Source: Hyphomicrobiales bacterium (lineage in GTDB: Bacteria; Pseudomonadota; Alphaproteobacteria; Rhizobiales; Rhizobiaceae). From it: DNA of 40,317 bases. The DNA lies in assembly GCA_900474095.1 (NCBI GenBank), contig UCOA01000008.1, forward strand, positions 1 through 40,317. The letters are read 5' to 3'. Position 1 is the stretch's first letter, and the number at the start of each line of letters is the position of its first letter. Below are positions 1-7,234 of the stretch, one piece after another. A program made the translations under genes and the position numbers. The notes below the pieces were generated by a model. It had not been told where the DNA came from, searched no databases, and saw only the letters and a list, made by a program, of their open reading frames with translations.

Positions 1-50
1 CCTCGCGCCAGGGGCAGGGAAGACCCCCGGCGCGAATGATCTGCATGCCT

Positions 51-81
51 CTTGAAAAGGTCCGCCGCGCGCCTTTTCAAG
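51..81 (-). other. Hairpin at the 3' end of the capsid gene
   Basis: A perfect 10-bp inverted repeat, CTTGAAAAGG at 51-60 and CCTTTTCAAG at 72-81, encloses an 11-nt loop. It overlaps the capsid stop codon (77-79). On the minus strand it is followed by AGGCATGCAG, not a T-run, so it is not a classic intrinsic terminator. It may stabilise the abundant capsid message or attenuate expression of the next gene, which lies off the left edge. Confidence 0.5.
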
Positions 82-1345
82 ATGCCGCGAATTTGACGAG
101 CTTGATAGCCTCGAAATTTTGCACTCCGCCGCCGACGCGCTTGGTCGTGTAGAACAGCACATAGGGCTTGGCGGAATAGGGATCGCGCAGCACCCGCATA
201 CCGGTGCGGTCGACGACGAGGTAGCCGGCGGCAAAATTGCCGAAGGCGATCGAGGTGCTGTTGGCGGCAATGTCCGGCATGTCCTCGGCCTCGGCGATCG
301 GGAAGCCCATCAGCGAGGCCTGCTGGCCGGCAGCGGCCGGCGGGTGCCAGAGATAATTGCCGTCGGCATCCTTGAACTTGCGGATTTCGGCTTGCGTCTT
401 GCGGTTCATCACGAACGACGCATTCTGCCGGTGCCCGGCCTTCAGCGCATAGATCGTGTCGATCAGCGTGTCGGACGGGCCGCTCGCCTTGAAGGCGCCG
501 GCAGCGCCCGTGGCGATATAGCCGATGTTGCCCCAGCTCCAGCTCGCCTCGGCCACGTTGGTATAGCTGAGGAACCCCTTCGGCTTGTTGGTGCCATCGC
601 CGGACACGAAGGCCGTGCCCTCCTGCTCGCCGAAAGCGATGTCGACCTCGGAGGCGATCCAGTTCTCGATATCGACCGCGGCGTCGTCGAGCAGTGCAGC
701 CGTTGCCGCCGGCATGGCGTAGAGCTCCATCGTCGGGAAGGACAGCTCGGCGAGCTGTGGCGTCGTCGTCTGCGGCCGCGCCGCCGTCTCCGCCACCCAG
801 CCGGTCGCCATGCCGGCAAGCGCAAAGGGCTTCTTCAGTACCGCACCCGAAACCTGCCTGACCGTTGCCATCGCCCGGATCGGCGAGACCACCGAAAGGC
901 GGCGGCCGATTTCAGTATCCGTCTCGTTCGGCACCAGATAGCCGCCGTCGCTCGCCGAGCCGATCGAAAACGCCTTGGCCTCCAGCTCGCGCAGAGCCTG
1001 CTCGTCGCCCCGGCGAATATAGCTTTCGAAGGCCGCCTTGTGCTCGCTCGCCTCGAGACTTGTCTCACCGCTGCGGCCCAGTGCCGGCCGCGCCTTTTTC
1101 AGCGCCATCTGGTCGATCAGCCGCTTCTGCTCGTCCATGGTGCGCGAGATGCGGTCCATCTTGTCGCGGGTGACGATATCGGCCGTCAGCTTGCCTTCCA
1201 GCTCTCCCAGCCGCCGGTCGTTGGTTTCCTTGAACGCCTCGAAGGCACCCATGAAATCCTCGAAGGCGGCGGTCATCGTCTCCGGCCCCGCCTTGATCTC
1301 AGGAGCTATCTTGATCTCAGGGGCCACACTGCTCGTCTTGTTCAT
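77..1345 (-). CDS. HK97-family major capsid protein (GTA-like)
   Basis: Major head protein that would form the icosahedral shell. The first roughly 110 residues are charged and helix-forming (like the HK97 delta/scaffold region), followed by the HK97 fold starting near the SDGGYLVPNE motif and ending with the VGGGVQNFEA region typical of phage_capsid proteins. At about 422 residues it has the usual length. The start is put at MNKTSS, because AAGGA lies 7 nt upstream of that ATG but directly abuts the ATG six bases earlier (1351). It follows the prohead protease by about 15 nt, the same order as genes 4 and 5 of the Rhodobacter capsulatus GTA. A prophage origin cannot be excluded from this window alone, but no integrase or repressor is seen. 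Confidence 0.93.
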   Translation of the reverse strand: MNKTSSVAPEIKIAPEIKAGPETMTAAFEDFMGAFEAFKETNDRRLGELEGKLTADIVTRDKMDRISRTMDEQKRLIDQMALKKARPALGRSGETSLEASEHKAAFESYIRRGDEQALRELEAKAFSIGSASDGGYLVPNETDTEIGRRLSVVSPIRAMATVRQVSGAVLKKPFALAGMATGWVAETAARPQTTTPQLAELSFPTMELYAMPAATAALLDDAAVDIENWIASEVDIAFGEQEGTAFVSGDGTNKPKGFLSYTNVAEASWSWGNIGYIATGAAGAFKASGPSDTLIDTIYALKAGHRQNASFVMNRKTQAEIRKFKDADGNYLWHPPAAAGQQASLMGFPIAEAEDMPDIAANSTSIAFGNFAAGYLVVDRTGMRVLRDPYSAKPYVLFYTTKRVGGGVQNFEAIKLVKFAAS

Positions 1346-1360
1346 TGGCATGTCCTTGTT

Positions 1361-1915
1361 TCAGAGCTTCATCATCCGGGCCGCCCGCCGCATGGTGCGC
1401 ACGAGCTCCGTTTCCTTGTCGCGGAAGAACCGCGCATTCTTGACGTTCGAGACCCTGGCCGATGGCAGCATCGGAAAGGTCACGATCGAGATTTCCCAGA
1501 GGTCGGCTTCAAGGATGCGGCGCACGCCACCCCTGTCGGCTTTTGCCTTGACGGTCTGAAAACCGATCGACAGCCCGTCGAGCGCGCCCGCCTTCATCAG
1601 CTGGTGCACCTCCTTGGCGCGGGCGACCCCGGGCGAAAGCAGCCCCTCGACATAAAGCCCGCGTCCATCCTCGCGGATCGTCTTCCAGGCGCCGAGCGGT
1701 TCGCCCGGGTCGTGCTGGAACAGCATGCGCACACCCCCGGCACCGCGCCGGGCAAGAGATTGCGAAAACGCCCCGGGCTCGATCGCGTCCTTGCCGAGAT
1801 CGACCTCGCCGAAGATGCTGGCATATCCGGAAAAACGCCCTTCCCCGGTCACCCCGGCAAGTGTCAGATTGGCAAACTTCTTCGTTCGCCAGACAGGCAA
1901 GCTGTCAGTCGTCAT
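1361..1915 (-). CDS. HK97-family prohead maturation protease
   Basis: Serine protease that trims the N-terminal scaffold region of the capsid protein during head maturation. The family hallmarks are visible: SGYASIFGEVD near residue 30, a His in LFQHDP (H68) and a Ser in LDGLSIGF (S116), which are the expected catalytic pair. The 184-residue length is normal for this family. It lies immediately upstream of its substrate, the capsid gene, and downstream of the DUF6107 gene, matching GTA order. The C-terminal basic tail (RRAARMMKL) is unremarkable. Confidence 0.92.
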   Translation of the reverse strand: MTTDSLPVWRTKKFANLTLAGVTGEGRFSGYASIFGEVDLGKDAIEPGAFSQSLARRGAGGVRMLFQHDPGEPLGAWKTIREDGRGLYVEGLLSPGVARAKEVHQLMKAGALDGLSIGFQTVKAKADRGGVRRILEADLWEISIVTFPMLPSARVSNVKNARFFRDKETELVRTMRRAARMMKL

Positions 1916-1957
1916 GAGGTGTCTCCGATATCTGGAATGCGGCGCCGATCGCCGCCG

Positions 1958-2269
1958 TTATTTTCTGCCGTAGCGTTCCGCAACCCGCGCCGCCGCGCCG
2001 AGCACCCACCAGGCTGACAGGCTGGCAGCCGCCGATCCGGTCAGCATGACCTCGGTTCCGGACAGACTGCCGGCAATGCCGAGCTTGGCGACGATCCACA
2101 GGCCTGCAGGCCCGCCGAAGATCAGCCCGCAGATCAACCCGGTGAAAAACCTCGATCCCGCCTCACGCTTTCCCTTCGGCAGCATATAGACAAGCGATAC
2201 GGCAGCACCGGCTGCCGAGCCGATGCCCTTGGCCGCCCAGAGGCTTGGGTCATTGCCAAAATCAGCCAT
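1958..2269 (-). CDS. DUF6107-type small membrane protein of the GTA cluster
   Basis: A small protein of 103 residues starting at MADFGNDPSLW, with glycine- and alanine-rich hydrophobic stretches (around residues 15-30, 40-65 and 70-95) that suggest two or three membrane segments. It resembles DUF6107 proteins found in rhizobial GTA-like clusters and occupies the slot of RcGTA g3.5, between portal and protease. Its role is not known; a holin-like or membrane-associated assembly role is only a guess. The reading frame is open upstream to 2347, but the extra residues (Pro/Asn-rich) do not look conserved, so the internal ATG is preferred. Confidence 0.75.
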   Translation of the reverse strand: MADFGNDPSLWAAKGIGSAAGAAVSLVYMLPKGKREAGSRFFTGLICGLIFGGPAGLWIVAKLGIAGSLSGTEVMLTGSAAASLSAWWVLGAAARVAERYGRK

Positions 2270-2489
2270 TGTTAAACCCTTGACGCTGTTATTGGAATTG
2301 ATCATTGCTGGGTGAGGCATCGCTGGCGTTGCGCCACCCACGGACATTCCCGAGTCTTTTGAATCGCTTGGCCGCCCCTCTTCGAGAATCGATCGAGGGT
2401 GCTCGGAATTTGATTCAGGATCGTCGCCAATCGGGTCCGGATTGCTGGCAAGCTTTGAAGCATCCTGCAGATCGGGCTAGCCGCAGTGC
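2270..2489. other. Gap between portal and DUF6107 genes, no gene seen
   Basis: These 220 bases hold no convincing gene. GGGTG near 2311 and CACCC near 2337 could pair in a weak long-loop hairpin. A promoter for the DUF6107-protease-capsid segment could lie here, but no clear -35/-10 pair was identified. Confidence 0.35.
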
Positions 2490-3641
2490 TCAGTGCCCAA
2501 CCGCCTGCCGCTTCTCCTCGTCGCTCAGGAAATCCGCGTCCTTCATCCGTGCCCAGACCTCGTTGCGCTCCCCCGTCAGCCCCGTCACCTGGTCGAGGTC
2601 CGGCACCAGCTTCAGCGTCTCGCCGAAACGCGCCGACAGCCAGCCGGACAGCGCCGCGGCCGTGCGGCCGATCATCGGCAGCACCGTCAGCCGATAGAAG
2701 GCCCGATTGGCCTCCTGATAATTGGCATAGGTGTTGTCGCCGGGAATGCCGATCAGCATCGGTGGCACGCCGAAGGCGAGCGCTACGTCGCGCGCCGCCC
2801 CGTTCTTCGCCTCGACGAAATCCATGTCCTTCGGCGAAAGCCCCATCGCCTTCCAGTCGAGCCCCCCTTCGAGCAGCAACGGGCGGCCCGCCCGTATCGG
2901 CCCGGAATAGCCCTCGTCGAGCTCCGTCTTCAACCGGTCGTACTGGTCGGCCGAAAGATTGCCGCCCTCCTTCGGCTGATAGACGAGCGCGCCCGAAGGC
3001 CGGGCCGAGTTGTCGAGCAGTGCCTTGTTCCAGGTCGCCGCCGCATTGGAGAGGTCGAGCGCCATCTGCGCCGCCGCCAGCGGCGGAAAGCCTAAGTGAT
3101 CGTCGAGCGGATGAAAGAGCCGCAGATGCAACAAGCCGCCCTCGCCCGCCGCGATCCGCCGCAGATGGTTGCCGACCCGGTATTCATAGGCCTCCGGCCA
3201 GCCGTCGCGTCCCTCGCGGATGCTCACCCGGTCCGGCCGCAGGAGATGCAGCTCGCGCACCTCCTCGCCGACACTGACCGCATCGACATAGGCATTGCCC
3301 GAGAGCAGCAGATGCCCATAGAGCGTCTCGAGGAAATCGACCCCTGCCATGCGCGCGTTCGGTCGCGACAGCAGCGAAAGCAGCGGGTGTTCGCTGCGTT
3401 CGCCGGTCCCCTCATAAAGCAGCAGCGGCACCGCTGCCGCCGCTTCCGAAATCAGCCTGACGGCCCGGTGCGCCACCGGGTTCCGCATGAAGCCTTCGCG
3501 GGCAAGTGCTGCATAGGACCGCCCGGTCCAATGCGCCCTGCCCTCATGCGCGATCGCGATGAAGCCGGAAGCAGCCTTTGTTTCGCGCAGGCGCTCGCTC
3601 TCCGCCGGGCGCCGCCACGGCAGACGAAATGGATTTTTCAT
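2490..3641 (-). CDS. Phage portal protein (HK97/GTA type)
   Basis: The portal dodecamer forms the DNA entry vertex of the head and docks the terminase. The 383-residue protein starts at MKNPFRLPWRR. It shows the Phage_portal pattern: NPVAHRAVRLISE near the N-terminus, LLLSGNAYVDAV in the middle, AFGVPPMLIGIPGDNTYANYQEA towards the C-terminus, and an acidic end. The frame stays open to 3965 upstream, but that part translates the palindromic repeat region and is not protein-like, so the ATG at 3641 is used. The gene order with DUF6107, protease and capsid matches RcGTA-like clusters. It is separated from the terminase gene by about 2 kb of inserted genes. Confidence 0.93.
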   Translation of the reverse strand: MKNPFRLPWRRPAESERLRETKAASGFIAIAHEGRAHWTGRSYAALAREGFMRNPVAHRAVRLISEAAAAVPLLLYEGTGERSEHPLLSLLSRPNARMAGVDFLETLYGHLLLSGNAYVDAVSVGEEVRELHLLRPDRVSIREGRDGWPEAYEYRVGNHLRRIAAGEGGLLHLRLFHPLDDHLGFPPLAAAQMALDLSNAAATWNKALLDNSARPSGALVYQPKEGGNLSADQYDRLKTELDEGYSGPIRAGRPLLLEGGLDWKAMGLSPKDMDFVEAKNGAARDVALAFGVPPMLIGIPGDNTYANYQEANRAFYRLTVLPMIGRTAAALSGWLSARFGETLKLVPDLDQVTGLTGERNEVWARMKDADFLSDEEKRQAVGH

Positions 3642-3696
3642 GATGTCCTCGAATGCACCGATGGGTGGGTCTGAAAGAGAAAGAATGCTTGCCGCT

Positions 3697-3952
3697 TGCC
3701 CCTCACCCTGGCCTTCTCCCCGTTCACGGGGAAACAATTGCATATGAACTTGCGGCTTGCTCCCTCTTCGCGGGGAAAGGTGGCCCGCAGGGCCGGATGA
3801 GGGGGTCGGCTGGCTCGGAATTGCCGAGAAAACCCCCTCATCGCCTCGCATGCGCTCGGCACTTCTCCCCGCTGGGGAGAAGAGGGAGCCTGTCGCAGCG
3901 CCTTCGATCCACAATGCGACGCCAGCCCTTCCGTTGGCCGGGAGAGGTGGCC
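3697..3952. repeat. RIME-like palindromic intergenic repeats
   Basis: The 356-bp gap between portal and muramidase genes (3642-3997) is filled by dispersed-repeat sequence. A first unit runs from TGCCCCTCA (3697-3705) to TGAGGGGG (3798-3805), with internal hairpins such as CCCCG/CGGGG. A second partial unit begins at CCCCCTCATCGCC (about 3834) and contains TTCTCCCC/GGGGAGAA. The same terminal 9-mer TGCCCCTCA starts the element at 16711, so this is a family. It resembles the Rhizobium intergenic mosaic elements (RIME); the name is assigned from memory of that family, not from a search. Confidence 0.7.
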
Positions 3953-3997
3953 GCCTACTTCTCAAGCAAAGAGTGAGATCATATTAAAGCGCGGCGC

Positions 3998-4648
3998 TTA
4001 AGCCGCAGATCGGCCGACCGCTGGCGGCGCGCCGGATGCGAGCCTGAGCGCTGCAAGATATTGCTTGCCGTAGCTCGCCACCAGCTCCGCCTTGTCGCGG
4101 CCGTTGATGATCCGCCGGGCGCCGGTCCAGCTCTCCCGCGAAAGAGAGAAATAGTCGCCGAGTGTCTTGCCGGTAAAGGCGCCGCTCTGCATGCCCGTAA
4201 ACAGGATGTCGACGGCGACCGGAAGCTCCATCGCCCGCTCCGGATGTATGAGCAGGTCGATCCCCGTCGCCGCCGCCATCTTCGCGTAGTTCTCCCTGTG
4301 CGTCAGTTGCACCAGCCCGCGCCCGAGCCAGCTCTTGCCCTCGCCGTCCCGCCGCCAATAAGGCGTAGACACGGCAGGCAGCCTGCGCTTGCGGAACGCC
4401 GCCTCCAGGATGGCGATTGCCCGCTCGTCGCTCTTGGCAAAGGTTTCGCGCACAGGCTGCATCGTCCGGCCAGTCTCGTGATGCGCGGTGGCCAGCATAT
4501 AGGCAAGCCAGCGCCTCTCCGCCGGCGCCGGCATCCGCGCCCAGCGATCGAGAATCGCCGTTAACCCCTCGACCTGGTCCTGTTTCAGGACATCGTTGAA
4601 AAGTGACGCACGTACCGCTTTGTAAAAGACTGCCCGGTCCATTGTCAT
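3998..4648 (-). CDS. GH19-like peptidoglycan hydrolase (muramidase/endolysin type)
   Basis: Lysozyme-like enzyme of glycoside hydrolase family 19 type, 216 residues. The AHHETG motif places a candidate catalytic Glu at E58, and the GRGLVQLTHRENY block (109-121) is the family's signature. There is no signal peptide, so export would depend on a holin or cell lysis. Start at MTMDRAVF, with GGAG 5 nt upstream. It sits inside the GTA-like cluster between terminase and portal, which suggests a role in release or entry of particles; RcGTA-like clusters usually carry their lysis genes elsewhere, so this position is unusual. It is divergent from the plus-strand micro-protein genes, sharing a 163-bp intergenic region with them. 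Confidence 0.82.
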   Translation of the reverse strand: MTMDRAVFYKAVRASLFNDVLKQDQVEGLTAILDRWARMPAPAERRWLAYMLATAHHETGRTMQPVRETFAKSDERAIAILEAAFRKRRLPAVSTPYWRRDGEGKSWLGRGLVQLTHRENYAKMAAATGIDLLIHPERAMELPVAVDILFTGMQSGAFTGKTLGDYFSLSRESWTGARRIINGRDKAELVASYGKQYLAALRLASGAPPAVGRSAA

Positions 4649-4691
4649 TGTCGCTCCGCCATCGTTCCCAACACTGAAAAAAGTCGTGACC

Positions 4692-4736
4692 CTAAATCGA
4701 TTTAATCAATTTAAATCGTTTAAACTGTTTAATCCG
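4692..4736. repeat. 9-bp phased TTTAA tandem repeats in a divergent promoter region
   Basis: TTTAA begins at 4701, 4710, 4719 and 4728, exactly every 9 bp, with a degenerate fifth unit (CTAAATCGA) at 4692. The units read TTTAATCAA, TTTAAATCG, TTTAAACTG and TTTAATCCG. The tract lies between the divergent muramidase (start 4648) and first micro-protein gene (start 4812). The spacing gives TTAA-N5-TTAA and not the TTAA-N7-TTAA of CtrA. It could be an array of regulator sites, or simply an AT-rich slippage repeat. Confidence 0.65.
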
Positions 4737-4811
4737 CTGATTTACTTTATCTTTGGGATGTGGAATTTGAAGACAGCAATATGACATTGCCCTTTCATCG
4801 AGGAGGATCGC

Positions 4812-4961
4812 ATGAACGCAGAGACGAAGATACAAGCCGACGCCACCCGCGCGACTGTCCCCCAGCACATCCTCGACCGCTTCGAAAATGCATGGCAGCA
4901 GATGCGCCTCAACGCCTCCTCCGCCCCAAAGCCGTCCAACAGCACCGACCACAAACGCTGA
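4812..4961 (+). CDS. Micro-protein A, paralogue of the gene at 5061
   Basis: A 49-residue open frame with a strong ribosome binding site (GAGGAGG, 5-7 nt before ATG). Residues 20-49 align with residues 10-38 of the next small gene at 17 of 29 positions, sharing D-R, E, W, QMR, AS, APKPS, ST and K. Several matched codons differ only at the third base, which is what selection on protein would give. It is mostly hydrophilic, with a possible amphipathic helix (HILDRFENAWQQMR) and then a Pro/Ser tail; there is no signal peptide or membrane segment. The family was not recognised. The opposite-strand frame at 4692-4952 is judged a shadow. Confidence 0.65.
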   Translation: MNAETKIQADATRATVPQHILDRFENAWQQMRLNASSAPKPSNSTDHKR

Positions 4962-5060
4962 TCATCCCATCCTGATTTCAGTTCACCGCATCGCCTCGTG
5001 CGGCCCGTTTCGGAGCCCTCGACGCCACCGGTGGCTGCAAAACCAAAGAGAGGATTGCCC

Positions 5061-5177
5061 ATGCCGGCCCAGCCAATCTCCCAGGCCCAGTTCGACCGCC
5101 TCGAAACCGAATGGCGCCAGATGCGCGAAAGCGCTTCCGAAGCCCCAAAACCTTCCCCTTCCACGACACGCAAATAG
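5061..5177 (+). CDS. Micro-protein B, paralogue of the gene at 4812
   Basis: A 38-residue open frame preceded by AGAGAGGA about 6 nt before the ATG. Its core QFDRLETEWRQMR followed by APKPSPST matches micro-protein A, so the two genes look like a tandem duplication with about 100 bp between them. The likely structure is one amphipathic helix followed by a flexible Pro/Ser/Thr/Lys tail. Its function is unknown. Because it lies in the same orientation as micro-protein A and the lipoprotein gene downstream, all three may be one transcription unit inserted against the grain of the GTA-like cluster. Confidence 0.62.
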   Translation: MPAQPISQAQFDRLETEWRQMRESASEAPKPSPSTTRK

Positions 5178-5185
5178 CCGAGCGT

Positions 5186-5231
5186 CCACCCTCTCCTTGA
5201 GGGGGGGGAGCGAAAGCTCCGGGCGGGGTGG
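5186..5231. repeat. Structured palindromic repeat with GGAGC-GAAA-GCTCC hairpin
   Basis: CCACCC (5186-5191) and GGGTGG (5226-5231) form an outer stem. Inside are CCTTGAGG and a GGAGC/GCTCC stem capped by a GAAA tetraloop (5207-5220). A sister element with GGAGC-GAA-GCTCC is at 7851-7936, so this is a second dispersed repeat family. It sits between micro-protein B and the lipoprotein gene and may terminate or stabilise transcripts. Confidence 0.6.
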
Positions 5232-5339
5232 TCTTTCCCGCTCGAAGGCGATAGTCCCATTCGGTATGCACAACTGCCGCTTTACGCGAGCAATCCGCGT
5301 GTTAAACGCTGTGTGTCGTTACCATTGCGGGAATCCTCG

Positions 5340-5603
5340 ATGAAATCACTATCTGTGGTCCTCCTGTCGGTCGCCCTCCTGGTGAGCGGCTGCACCCGGA
5401 CGGCGCTTGTCCGTCTCGAAACAGGACCCGACGCCAGACTGGAGTCCGTCACTATTTTCCGCTCCTCCGGCAATCCCGAACATGACGCGATCGCCCTTAG
5501 AGCCGCAAGAACCGCCTTCTCGAAGAGGGTCCCGCGGCCGCTCAAGAACCACAAATATACTCAACCGGTCGCTGTCGGAGCCGTGCCGCCTGAGGTCAAG
5601 TGA
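5340..5603 (+). CDS. Small lipoprotein with TonB C-terminal-like domain
   Basis: An 87-residue protein starting at MKSLSVVLL. A classic lipoprotein signal peptide ends in LLVSGC, so Cys would be acylated and the mature protein anchored in a membrane. The mature part (LESVTIFRSSGNPEHDAIALRAARTAF) resembles the TonB C-terminal/energy-transducer fold, in which an SSGNxxxD motif is followed by an Ala/Arg-rich helix. The match is by eye. A longer in-frame start at 5313 lacks a good ribosome binding site and would bury the signal peptide. It lies on the plus strand inside the GTA-like cluster and could be a passenger (moron-type) gene. Confidence 0.7.
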   Translation: MKSLSVVLLSVALLVSGCTRTALVRLETGPDARLESVTIFRSSGNPEHDAIALRAARTAFSKRVPRPLKNHKYTQPVAVGAVPPEVK

Positions 5604-5647
5604 AAACCCGCTCATATCAGCGGCTTGAAGAAATGCCCTACTTACTG

Positions 5648-5679
5648 CCCGTTGGGTAGAGTGCAGGCAGCCCAACGGG
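5648..5679. terminator. Hairpin between convergent lipoprotein and large terminase genes
   Basis: CCCGTTGGG (5648-5656) and CCCAACGGG (5671-5679) form a perfect 9-bp stem with a 14-nt loop, in the 82-bp gap between two convergent genes. Neither side has a good T-run, so a bidirectional transcription barrier is likely but not certain. Confidence 0.5.
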
Positions 5680-5685
5680 ACGACG

Positions 5686-7173
5686 TTACACGCCCCTGAC
5701 CCGCGGCTCGCCACCGCCTTCCAGCATCAGCGCCGTCAGCGCCCAGACCAGCGCGTCCAGCCGGTCCGGCGAGCGCCCCGACGACAGTCCGTCCGGCCCG
5801 AAATCGCACATCTGGTCCTCGAGCGCCGGAAACGAGCCGGCATGCACCACCCGCCCTTGCTCGTAGAGCGCAGCGACCGGTTCCGCCCGCAGCCACTTGC
5901 CGCGCGAGGCCCTCACCGCCGTCACCGGCAAGTGCGCATCGATGCCCTTCAGCACCGCCTGCACCATGTCGCCGCCCTGGTTGACCTCGGCAACGATCCG
6001 GTCGGCATCAAACCGCCGATAGGCCTTGACCACCGCGCCCGCCCATCCCGCCGGGCTCGCGCCCTCGACCGAACAATCCGCCAGCACGACGCCGCGCCCG
6101 GTCCGGTCGAGCCCTGCCACAATGATACCGCAACAGGATTCCCGTCCCATGCCGGACGGTGGATCGACAGCAACGACGATGCGGCCGAGCGGCCCGGCGT
6201 CGCGCAGCTTCAAGGCCTCGATGCCCGCCCGCGACCAGAGCCCGTCCTCGCGGTCCTCGATCATCTCGCCGTCGAGTTCCTGCCGCCCGAGCCGCGTGCC
6301 GCCGTAACGCCCGGCCATGGCGTCGAGAAACCCCGGCGCCAGGTTTTGCGCATTGTCGCTGGTGCGAATTCTGCACGTCGCCGTGCCGGGATCGGCGATC
6401 AGCGCCTTCAGCACCGGCACCGGCCGTGGCGTCGTCGTCACCAGCGCCCGCGGAGCCTCGCCAAGCCTGAGCGCGAACTGCAGCATGTCCCAGGTTTCCT
6501 GCCCATGTTTCCATTTGCCGAGCTCGTCGCACCAGGCATAGTCGAACTGCGGTCCCCGCAGGCTCTCCGGGTCCTCGGAGGAGAATATCTGCGCCACCGT
6601 ACCGTTCGGCCAGACCAGCCGCCGCCGCGATGCCTCGAACTCTGGCCCGTTTTTCCAGGCGATCCGGCAAATACCGGAAACGCCGTCGACCATCACCTCG
6701 CGCGCGTCCCCCAGCGTCTCGGCCACCAGCGCGATCCGCAAGCCCGGCCGCGCATCCTTGCCGCCCGCCAGTTGCTGCACCCATTCGGCCCCCGCCCGCG
6801 TCTTGCCCGACCCGCGCCCGCCCATCAAGAGCCAGACCCGCCACTCGCCGGGCGGCGGCATCTGCTCGTCGCGTGCATTTTCCGTCCAGCATCGCATGAA
6901 CCTGAGGAGGTTCGGTCCTGTATGGATCGGCTTACCCACAGTCTCCTCGACCGTGGCGCTGCCAACTCCGGCCAGCGTGCTCGGCAACCAGCCGCCCTCG
7001 TCGGCCACTTTCGGTCTCCTATCGTCGGCGTCTGGCGCCGCATCGCGTGAGGGAGCATCGACTGCCATGCCGTCATCCGGCGCTTTGGAGATCTTGAGCG
7101 GCGCCGCAAGTCCGGCGTTCAGCGCGCCGATCAGTTGCCGGCCATTGTTTCGCCCTTCCAGCACTTTGCCCAT
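5686..7173 (-). CDS. Phage/GTA terminase large subunit (packaging ATPase-nuclease)
   Basis: Motor that pumps DNA into the head through the portal and cuts it. With the ATG at 7173 the protein has 495 residues. The Walker A motif GGRGSGKT lies about 118-125, Walker B FDYAWCDE about 210-217, the coupling motif VTTTPRP about 245, and the nuclease Asp in VVAVDPP about 334 with later acidic residues (AEVNQGGD, DRLDALVW). The start is uncertain: a GTG at 7215 would leave a 19-nt gap to the upstream gene, whereas the frame remains open to 7452 in overlap with that gene. An Asp/Pro-rich stretch of about 70 residues precedes the usual ATPase start. Strong GTA-type match. Confidence 0.92.
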   Translation of the reverse strand: MGKVLEGRNNGRQLIGALNAGLAAPLKISKAPDDGMAVDAPSRDAAPDADDRRPKVADEGGWLPSTLAGVGSATVEETVGKPIHTGPNLLRFMRCWTENARDEQMPPPGEWRVWLLMGGRGSGKTRAGAEWVQQLAGGKDARPGLRIALVAETLGDAREVMVDGVSGICRIAWKNGPEFEASRRRLVWPNGTVAQIFSSEDPESLRGPQFDYAWCDELGKWKHGQETWDMLQFALRLGEAPRALVTTTPRPVPVLKALIADPGTATCRIRTSDNAQNLAPGFLDAMAGRYGGTRLGRQELDGEMIEDREDGLWSRAGIEALKLRDAGPLGRIVVAVDPPSGMGRESCCGIIVAGLDRTGRGVVLADCSVEGASPAGWAGAVVKAYRRFDADRIVAEVNQGGDMVQAVLKGIDAHLPVTAVRASRGKWLRAEPVAALYEQGRVVHAGSFPALEDQMCDFGPDGLSSGRSPDRLDALVWALTALMLEGGGEPRVRGV

Positions 7174-7234
7174 TTCCCGATCGAGATCATCGTCCAGCTC
7201 GAAAAACTGCCGCACCGCCTTGACGAGCCACGGC

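Noticed and set aside
119-2017. 632-codon open frame on the plus strand opposite the capsid and protease genes
   Set aside because: Arg/His/Gly-rich translation without motifs, lying antisense to two clearly recognised phage genes; a typical high-GC shadow.
4701-4732. CtrA boxes in the muramidase/micro-protein divergent region
   Set aside because: TTAA half-sites are separated by 5 nt and not by 7, so they do not match the CtrA consensus.
4692-4952. 86-codon minus-strand frame opposite micro-protein A
   Set aside because: Its C-terminal KxF repeats come only from the 9-bp AT repeat, and the plus-strand frame has a better ribosome binding site and a paralogue.
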